From Cliona cf. orientalis (lineage: Eukaryota; Porifera; Demospongiae; Clionaida; Clionaidae), in NCBI GenBank assembly GCA_963930775.1, contig OZ005699.1, forward strand, positions 7,833,501 through 7,897,500: a stretch of DNA of 64,000 nucleotides, read 5' to 3'. Positions within the stretch are counted from its first letter, which is position 1. Every line of letters starts with the position of its first letter. Position numbers and translations under genes: made by a program. Positions 13,663 to 24,600 of the stretch are shown here, piece after piece. The notes under the pieces were generated by a model. That model ran no database searches. It was not told the origin of the DNA and saw nothing but the letters and a program-made list of their open reading frames with translations.

Positions 13663-16600
13663 CATTGTATATTGCATTCTATTACCAATTTGCATCTAAT
13701 CCATGCTCTTTTAACATTACTCACTCTTATTGACACTCCCTCCCTCCCTTCCTCCAGTGTCAGAGCCAGGTCGCAATGCTCGTGTCCATCGTCCAAAGGT
13801 TGCCAGTCGTCTCAGTCCGACTCGCTTGAGTCCCATCCAGCCTCGGAAGTACGACCTCAGCAAGACTCTCTCCATGGGAGCAGCACTGGGTAAAGTTCAG
13901 TTAGTTGATTCGGAACCTTGCAACAAAAGTTTAAATGTTATTAGCATGAAATATTCACAATCTGCAATGGTCCACAATGTGCTTGTTTATTCAGTTATTC
14001 AGCTACAAGTTTTTGGTACTAGATGCTTGTTAATATGACGACCATTACCTAGTGCTGTGACGATCTTTACCTACTTGCTGCAGATTCGACCTCAGGCGGT
14101 CAGGTGCTGTGGAAACCAGTGGAGTCAACCGGTCAGCGTATCTCGTCCATCGCCGTGGGTACGTCTCTGGGGGTGGAGTCGATGCAGCAGGAGGCATCGG
14201 GCGGGGGTAGCGATGACTCACCGAGCACCACGCCCTCCACCAGTCCGAGGTCAATGGGAGGGAGTTCCCCTGTCGTATCAACAGCAGCTGGATTCAGGGT
14301 ATAGGAATAGTATAGTATCAATTTCATACACGATTATATTTAATAGTTAAATTTAAAGAAGGCGTTAATTTTCATGGGGGAGAGGGAAGAGTGAAGAGAG
14401 AGAGAGAGAGAGAGAGAGCTTGTCTTGAAATTAAAAAGACTTGAGGTGAATCAAGTAGTATAATGCTCTTGATTGCCTCCAATATGTGTATGCACATGTA
14501 CATGTATATCGTCTCTGATGTCATTCTATTGTTTTTGTGAGATATTTGAGCCAACATTCCCCCCTCCCAGATGCCGTATGTGACCCAGATGCCCACCCAG
14601 GAGCAGCTGGAAGCTCTCTATAAGACCATCCCTGCCTCTCAAGATCAACTCGAAGCCGTGCAGAAACAAATGATGGCCTTCTTGGAGCAGCAGCAAAAGG
14701 CAGCGACCGCCCTTGGATTGGTCACCTCCTCGGCAGGGGGCGGGGCTGCTTCCACTGTAGCTCCACCCACCACGGAGAACCAGGTGTTTCCATTTCCTTT
14801 GGTTTTTGCTCTTGGAGTGCCTGCTACTGCTGCACCCAGCCCACTCACTGTGAGTTGGTATTTTCTCCTTATAAAATATTAATACTGTAACAATGTTTTG
14901 TTTCAACAATTTTTAAATTTTTAGTGATGCAATGTATTAGCATACACAACTTTTCTGTTATATACATTGTACATGTATATACGTACATCTACATGTACAT
15001 GCATGTGTACGCACTTGTACATGTACGTACAGCATGTATAGTTTTGCAGGATATCTCAAGTTTTTCTTTTTCTTTCCCGTTTCACAGCAAATGCAGACGT
15101 CGTCTGGTACCAGCAGTGCCACGCCCTCTCCCACCCCCTCCAACTCATCCACTGACTCAGGGATATCTGGAATCTCTCTCATGTCCGGATTCTCGGGATT
15201 CCCTCAGACAACTGGCCTCTCCACAGGTATATATAGGTCGTATCAAATCATAGCTCTAATGTATATTGTAGATCGCTGGCTACATTGATTATGTGAGTAT
15301 CTTTTGGCAAGTTTCAGTACAGTGCATTGCGTACATGTACATACATGTGCATGTACATGTACATGAAAATAATATTTATCTTCTATACTGCCAATCGCTA
15401 TCCTAAAGGCAACCATCCCACTGCCTGCTCAGGCAAACCTAATCCCAGCAAAAGGCAGAGCAACTTACATGTACATGTACGTGCATGTACACATGTACAT
15501 GTAGGTACCTAGCCTTGAGAACTAGGGAGTGGTACATGTACATGTACATGTAGGTTTAGGTTTGGGTAAATATACATGTATATCTTCTTTTCCAGGAGCT
15601 GCAACGTTGGGAGCTCACCAGCGTCGTCCCCTCTCAGAGTCTCTCTCTGCCCCAGGCTTCCAACAGCAGCAACAGCAGGGGAGTGGCTCTCCTGGAGTGG
15701 GCGGAGCCATGAGTGCGGACATCACGCAGCAGTACGAGACACTACTGAAGCAGTTCAATCTTCAGAACCAGCAGCTTCTCCTCCAGGGACACCAAGTACA
15801 GCAGCACTACCTAGAGCAGCAGCAAAGGTACTTCGTACAGTGTACTTGATTATTCATACATGTATATTTGGGGGTGGGGGGGGGGGGGGGGGCGTGTATG
15901 AGAGAAGAGAATATTTTACTTTGTGTGTGTATCACTCAGGTGGGTATTAGCTGAACTATATACATGTTGCTGGACGACCTTTACCCATTAGTGTTTGCTA
16001 TCGTGACGATCCTTTACCTTTCGTCCAATTCCTTGCCCAACTATTTTCATGTGCTGCAAACTTAATAACTCTTATCCCCCATGCAGGCTAGTGCAGCAAG
16101 CCCTTCTTGAGCGAAAGCAGTTTGAGGACCAGCAGAGACAGCTGGCGGCCATGCACCTTCGACAGCAACAGGAGCTGCAGAAGAAACAGCAAGTGTTGAG
16201 GCAGATGCAAGAGGCCCAGGTAGCCACGCTCCAGAGGCAGCAGCTGCTACTCTACCAACAGTCGCTACAGCAACAACAAAGGGTAAGACCCTAGTAATCA
16301 ACTAGTCCCACAGTCCGATTGTAACAAACAATTGAGAGAACGCATTATAGAGGTATAGATGCATGTACATGTACATGTACATGTAATAATACATGTACAT
16401 GTACATGCAAGGATTATACATGCATCTTTCTCTCCCTTTTCCTCACACATAACTATACTATTCTCCCTCCCCTTCTCTCTCTCTCCCTCTCTCTCTCCCT
16501 CTCCCTCTCCCTCCATCAGCAGTATGCCCACGTCCAGGCCGCTCAGGTGCAACAGCAACAACAGTCTCCCCACAAACCAGCCGTGAGGCGAGCCTCCGCC

Positions 16601-18614
16601 AAAGAAACCGTCAGCCTGCCATTCCCAAAATCTGCCCTGTCAGCACAAGGCAGCAACAGCAGTGTCAATAGTCTACAGGAAGCCACCATCAGCGGCGGAG
16701 GCTCTTCAGAAATGAGCTCGTTATCAATCGACACGATACGAGGGTCAAACCGTAGCCCAAGTCTGACACCCAAGGCTTCGCTGACGCCAACTAATAGCTA
16801 CGAGAGTACGGCGTCTAATAATGGAAGGAGCTCCCCTCATGTGGGTGTGGCCAGTCCATCCTCTGGACAAGAAGTACATGTAAGAGTCATGATTGCATAT
16901 AGGAACTACATGTGACATGTTCACGTATAGATGATATGTGTGTATACATGTAGCTACCGTTACTTACAAAATTGTTCTCATTTCTCTCACTTAATTATCT
17001 CTCTCTCTCTGATTCTCTCTTCTCCCCTCCCCCCTCACTCTCTCTCTCCTTCTCTCCCCCCCCCCCCCCCCCCCCCCCCACAGGGTGGCACTGGTCTGGT
17101 GTATGACACCATGATGTTGAAGCATAGCTGTAGCTGTGGTGGTTCCCATGCTGAGCATCCCGGCAGACTCCAGAGCATCTGGGCTAGGCTGCACGAGACT
17201 AGGGTCATTATGAGCTGCAAGGTTGGTTAATTGTAAATACATGCAAGGTTTTCTATTTAAGAGCAACAGTGAACCAATTCATGAAAAATTGAAATCATGA
17301 GCATTAATTTCCGAGTGCAAAATTAGCCATATACATGTACATGTACATGTATATTATGCACATGCACTATTATCAACGCCTGTGTTCATACGAGTACATT
17401 CAACAAAACAATTTGTGAAATGAATCTTCTTATGCAGCAATACTTCATACCTATCTACATGTACATGTACGTTTATATGAAAATATTAAATTCATCCAGC
17501 GTCTGAAGGCACGAAAGGCATCGATGGCCGAACTTCAGTCCATCCACAGCGAGAACCACGTGCGTCTCTATGCCAGACCGACCCAACGGAAGCCGGGTGT
17601 CGAAAAGAAAGACTCAGGACGGGCCTTCATCCAGCTATCCTGCGGAGGGATGGGCGTTGACAGAGACACCTACTGGAATGAACAGCACACATCGAATACA
17701 GCGAGAATGGTATGGGGATGGAAATTATTGTACAATGTATAGCCAGAAATATTGGCGGAAATTACATGTAAATTTGGCGGTTGAGCCCAAAATCACTATT
17801 ACAAGAATATTGGTGGATTTTAATTTAGGCAGTTCGGTATGGGATCGCCATATACAAGTAGGAAATTTTGGCGGATTTTAATTTGGCGGTTGTAATATAG
17901 ATCACCAAACCGCCAAATTTTCCGGCTATACGGTATTACAGCTTCTTTGTGGTTAAGTTTCTGTTCTATTTTGCCTCAGGCTGCAGGTTCAGTGATTGAG
18001 CTTGCTGATAAAGTTATCAGTGGAGAGGTGAAGAATGGGTTTGCATTCGTACGACCACCAGGACACCATGCACTACCCAACCAGGCCATGTAAGAAAATG
18101 ATAAACGGCTGGTGATTAATTTTGATGCCCTTGTTCTCTCTCCCTCCCCCCCCCCCTCCCCCAAAAAAAAACACATGCAGGGCCTTTTGCTACTTCAATA
18201 ATGTAGCATTGGCAGCGAAAGCCATGCTTTCCAAGAGCAAGAAAGTCTGCGTTGTGGACTGGGTAAGTATAATGGAATGGAGTCCAGCAATTTGACGACC
18301 ATTTCCATATACGTCTTAGTAGCAACCTCGTGACGACCATTACCACATTCCATTATTTACTTACGTTACTTCATTCCGTTCCACAGGACATCCATCATGG
18401 GAATGGGACCCAGCACATTTTCTATGACAACCCAGGTGTGTTGTACATATCCATCCATCGCTACGACAACGGGACCTTCTTTCCCGGCACTGGTCGCCCT
18501 GAGGAGATCGGTTCAGGAGCTGGCCTCGGCTTCAATGTCAACATTGCCTTCTCTGGTAGCCAAAACTACCAGGGACTATCAGGTATAGCCCTTTCTCACT
18601 CCCTCCCTCTCTCT

Positions 18615-18653
<39 letters not shown>

Positions 18654-21600
18654 CTTGATGTGCATTCATGTGTATGTTGTATAATGTACCAGTGTGCCAT
18701 TAATTTTGTTTTGTGTGTGTACATGTATAGTTACTAAATCCTGAGTAATTTTATACACATCTACATGTATTATGTACATGTAACTGTATCCCTTTCTTTT
18801 TTACTTTCTCTCCCCTCCCTCTCCCTCTCCCTCTCCCTCTCCCTCTCCCTCTCCCTCTCCCTCTCCCTCTCCCTCCCTCTCACTCCAGTGTCCAACTTTG
18901 GTGATGCTGAGTATCTTGCCGCTTTTCGTTCTATCGTCATACCAATCTGTCGAGAATTTGACCCAGATATCATTCTAGTTTCCGCTGGTTTCAACGCGAC
19001 CGACGGTCACCCTCCCACTCTGGGAGGCTACTCTGTCTCACCAAAATGTACGTTTATGAATTACTGACTAATCGTTCTTGGGGTTGGGAACATAAAATAC
19101 AGTAACTATAGTGAAAAATTTGCCAGGAGAAAATTTTCACCGTTTTTGACCACCTGCTCTTATTGGCCACAATTGTATATTGATATGTACTATCTGCTCA
19201 CATTATTCTAAGTACATACATGTACATGTCTGTATATTATATGCATATAATAATGTACATACATGTAATTAGAATTTTATTGCCACTTTCCTGTAATCTG
19301 ATTGGTCAATGGGAGGTATATAACTAAGTAGCTTAGTTACTTGTAAATTTTGGCCAATAGGATCCATGGCATTGTGAGAGCTCCAAGACAAATAGCTGTA
19401 CTACTATAGCAACAGTTGTACATGTAAACTCTAAATAACTCTTAGCCCACCTCGGCCAATGGGATCCACAGTATTTAGCATCCCTCTGTCCCCTTAGTAA
19501 CACCCTCACTAGTTCGGGTATCACAGCTCAGGCCATTGGGATCCCTTGGCCTCCAGTGTCTATGATCAGGAGTACATTACAAGGAGTGTGCAACACACAT
19601 AGTAGTAGTATATACAATCATCTCTTTCCAGATTTGATGTCACAGAATATCATTAACACACAACCACTAAAACCATGAAGCCATGAATGTTGTGTCTGCA
19701 CTGTCCTATCAGTAACTAGCTGCAGCTGCAGCTATACAGAATACAACTCAGTGGTTGCAACTTGAGCACCTTTTAATGATATTCAGGCCCACTTACAAGG
19801 GTGGTTGTGATGTCAAGTCTATATCTGGAAAGAGATGTTTGTACTACTACACTGTGTGTGTGGCACTCTCCTTGTAATGTTCTCCTGCTATTATTTAAAG
19901 CTGGTAAAACCAGCAAATTAGACCTGCAACTGTACAGAGGTATGCTTGTTAAATTGTAGTTGGCCCTCAAACCAGTTTGGGCAGATTACTGACAGTAAAC
20001 ATTGTGTAGCCCTATGGATTCACCTGTGCATAATTATAGATATTGTGTAGCTCCTGTAATATTGATAGGACATCGTTTGATAGTAACTGATACATAATTA
20101 TTACAGTAAACATTATGTTGCTCTGTTCACTTTGTGTAGAGTTATAAGACAGGATACTGTTTGGTAGTAAATATTGTGTAGTTCTGTTCACCTTGTATGT
20201 AGGGTGCAGGTATTGCATAGCTCCTGAAATGTTGATGAGTATTATGAAATGCTTGGGACATGTAAGAGGGAGTAAACAATTGTTCCATCCACAACTCAGT
20301 GTAGTTGATGCTACTACGTTATGTAGAGTATGCTTACTAGCTACATGTGCACATAGTAGCCAGTGTAGTGGCAGGGAGAGGAGAGAAGTGAAGAGAAGGA
20401 GAGAGAGAGAGAGAGAGAGAGAGAAAGAAGAAGAAAGAGAGGTGGGGGGTGGGGGGGGGAAGAGAGTGTTTACACAGAATTGAGCCTGTGGTTGATAAAC
20501 TGCAGTAGACCACACTAGTGGTAAGTAATAATCGCCTGAGTAGCTACCACAAGGTTCAGGGTTCCTGCTTCTAGCCATAGCACACTCCTGTGTGGAGGCA
20601 TGCATCCTTAGAATTTCATGATATTAATTTTAACCAGATCCTCCAAACAGAAAACAAGTTGGTTTCTTAATGGCTAGTCCAGTTTAGTTAACTAGTAAAT
20701 CCAGTCACAAAATCTAGGCTGTCCTGTATCTAGGAAGTGTATGCAAGGGCCATAAGGTTGCAGACTACATGTACATGTACATGTATGTGCGGTGGTACCA
20801 TGCCACCCACATGCATGTATTCAAAACATTATTAATTTTTAATACTCTGTATATTATAGCATTTTTGCTGCTTCCCATGAAATGGAAATTTGATACCAAG
20901 TGCCCACTACAGTGAAGCTCTAGGTAGCCCCAGTGTCCCTGGAAGTCTGTGGTGTATGGGGATTCTTTACCCACTTAGTTGAGTAGAAGTGCTATTATTG
21001 TGTATCCAGATTGCTAAAAATAAGTACCTTTACCACTTACACTATATAATACATGTAGGTGCAGGTGTACATGTATACTATGTACATGTAATATAATGCT
21101 AGGACAGTTTGGGATTCTTCACCCACTAGCTGAGTAGTTATGCTATTATTATGTATCCAGATTGCTAAAAATAGGTACCTTCACCACTTACTATGTACAT
21201 GTACATGTATAGGATGTACATGTGCATGTAATATAGTGCTAGTACAGTTTGGCTTGAGACGTAAATGAATGTGAAGACCTCCCTCCACTGATCCATATAG
21301 CTGCTGGCTGAAGTGTATGGTCCAGGGAGAAAACTTTCACATAGGTGGATAGGGCATGTCTAAAATTTCATGGAGAAAACTTTCTAGGGTGGGTCATAAA
21401 TCATGAAATTCTGAAAGTTATCTCCTGAATCATGCTGCTCTGCTAGAGCCTCCTCTATCTCCCAGCTTGGAGATGAGACTGCTCTGAAGTTCATCTACTT
21501 GTAACCCTTACAGCAGTGGCAGCTGTTTTGAGCTGTAAATTTCGTGTATTTGCACAAAAAAATGTGTCAAGATGTCCATACTCACTTGTGGGTGTCACCT

Positions 21601-24600
21601 TGTGCCTTTGTGGTCAGTGATGAGCTTACAACTGTCAGTGCTAGGACAACATTGGAGTAGAGTTTGGCTGCTTTATTAACTTATCTTCTCTGGTGTGGAT
21701 GTCAGGTGGGGCTGTTTCCCTGGGTGGTGGAGTGATAAGGGATCAAATTAAACCTGGAAGTGCAGATGTAGATATGTTTTGGGCTGGGAACAAAATGTTC
21801 TCTGGTTGGTTAAATGCAAATATAGGCACTGTGGAAGAGATAGGGACCTATCTTCATGAATTTTTAAGCATGTACATGTACAATACATGTAGTATGTACA
21901 TGCAGTGCTGGTGCCTCACTATTAAATTTATCCTTTGTATGCACATAGTGTAGGCATCTGGAATACAATGTTAATGCTCAAAAACTTTAATATGCACACT
22001 CATCCCCCCCCCCTCCTTGCAGGTTTTGCTTTGATGACAAGAATGCTGATGAGTGTTGGTGCTGGGAGAGTGGCAATGGCTCTAGAGGGAGGGTAAGTCA
22101 GTGAGCTAACTGCAGCTCTCTCTCCCCCCCCCCCCCCTTCTCTCTCTCTCTCTCACCTGCAAGTACATGTACATGTATATTGTTTACTATGATAGTGCAT
22201 AATATACATGTACATGTACTGGTGGATGGACTCATACATGTAGTATAGTGCTTACTCAGGGTATCCACTATAGTGCTTCTATCAGTAGTGACTGATCTAT
22301 ATGGCATAGTGCTGCTTCTTTTCTTAATTTAGTGTCCATCCTTGACTCCATTCAATATGCATATGCATGTATCACATCACATCCAGCTATAATACCAAGG
22401 GTGCACTAGATAGAATGGTTCCACTGCAAACTAGTCCATTGAAAACCTACATGTACATGTAACTATGTATTCTAGTGAGTGCTGCAAGTGTATCTCTGCT
22501 ATTGCTGGCTAATCATAATTCTTTTCTATTGTTCTCTGGAGTCAGGAGGGTTACGTTCTTGGCCAGATTTAATAGACCTCCCTCTTTGAAGGCATTGTTC
22601 AAGACCATCCTGCAACACATCTCCCTTGGAGCCAAATGCACCCTTAGTCAGTAGTGGTCTCTCCTACATGGTCAAGTGCTTTGTCACACCCTACAGCCTC
22701 TCTGCTAGCTCAGCTGGTATTAATTCTGTAGCTATATTCCCCTAGTACACATTCCTAGCACCCGCTCGTGCTGGAGACTATCAGCCGCTAGTGTCATCCA
22801 TTCCACAGGCCCTCTAGCTCTCAGTTTCCCAGCTTTTAATATTACATGCAAAAAAATTAATGTTAAAAGCTGGAAGATTGAGAGAGAGCCTCCCTGTCTG
22901 CAGGCCTTCTTTCGATCTCCCATCTTTTAATGTTGCACGCAAAAAGAGAAGGCATACTCTCTGAAAGTGCAGAGCCAATGGTGCCTAGTACTGTGCTTTG
23001 CAAGTCCTTAGAGACAGGTGCCATTCCCTAACTTTTCTTAGATAACTGATCTACAAACCACAGTAGGCACCTCTTTATCCCTGTGTCTGTCTGGTGGCCA
23101 ATATACACTTATGCATAATGGGCATTGGAATGTTTGGAATGCTGGAGTATTAGCTTGAAGTGCCATGAGTTAATTGTGCATGCAAGTTTCCTGGCTATAC
23201 CAGTTTTACCAGTTTCTCTGAGCACTTCAAAGTGATGGTCCATAGAAGGTGTCCTTAGTGCTAAAGTGCCAGATCTCCTATGCTAAAAATTTAATGCTTC
23301 CTAGTTACACATATGGCATGTATGGCATTGGACATTGGAGTGCTTATCATAAAGTGCATCTGTGCTAATTAAGTGTCTATGTGGTGTAACTTTGTCCACT
23401 GCTTAGAGGTTTATCAGCTAGCTGAGGTGGAAATGTTTTGCTTGTAAACAAAAATGGTGCAAATTTGTAGTCCCATCTTCACATGCAGCTTTAGCTTGTG
23501 TGCTTGTATTAAGCCTTCACTCATGATACATTGATTGGGATGCACTATATACATGTACATGGTCAAATGATCCCAATTAATGTATTATTATTCGTAACCC
23601 TTTTTCACCATCACGTTACCCTATGATCATCTAGTACACTTGATCATCCCATAGTCGATCATTTACCTGTAAAACTTAAATATAGGTTAGCAATTGCTAG
23701 GTGATTACAATCATAATATACATATATACACTACAGCTACGAGCTAATGTCGCTTTGTGCCTCCGCCGAGGGTTGTATGAGAGCACTGTTGGGTCACGAA
23801 CTCCCCCAGTTGGACGGTAGTGCTATGGATCGACCACCCCAGGCTCCGGCTGTGGCCAGCATGGAAAAAACCATTGCATTTCTAAGTAAGTCACGACTAC
23901 TGCATACATATTATGTACATGTGAGTCAAACCTGTCTATACTGGACAATTCAAATTTTGAGGGTGGCATCTAATATTCCACAAGCACACAGCTTTGATAA
24001 TGAAAGCACTAAAGTGCAAAACGCTCGGCACAAATTCAGCACATCAAAACAGTACTTATGATGGTTAATAATGGTGATATTCAATTGTGCAACGTGAGTC
24101 ACAAATCAAGATGGAATAATAGTCATGTTTGTGCAAATGACGTTCTGGGGTGTTCTTGCAGTGATTACTATTTAAATTGTGCTGATGTGTGTGAGCTGTT
24201 ATTCATTAAAGTAGTAATACTGCCGGGCCAGGTTGCTGGACTGCAGAAAGCTACGGCCTATAATACTGTCATCAAGATACACTGTGACCATATGCATGCA
24301 AGCTTGGCCTCATGCACTACAAGGCTATGACAGGATAGTGAGTAGATGTTTGCAACTTACTCAAATTATTCTATTAAAGATGAGACCATATAGCTATGAT
24401 GTAGCCTCAGGCTCACTTTAGGAAAAGCCTATGACCAGGATGAATGGTGGGCTTTTAATAGACATGCACTGCCACGTGACAACTACAGATTGGCATTCCT
24501 GAGTTTGCTCTAGCTCTATATATAGCCTATGAAGTATATCCTGTAGCCATATATGGTTATAGGCATTACCACAGGTAGTATACGGAGGGGATTTAACCAT

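Noticed and set aside
21693-21953. An 86-codon frame with [20 protein letters not shown]
   Set aside because: It lies within HDAC intron 17, has no donor or acceptor matching HDAC phases and no homology that I recognise.
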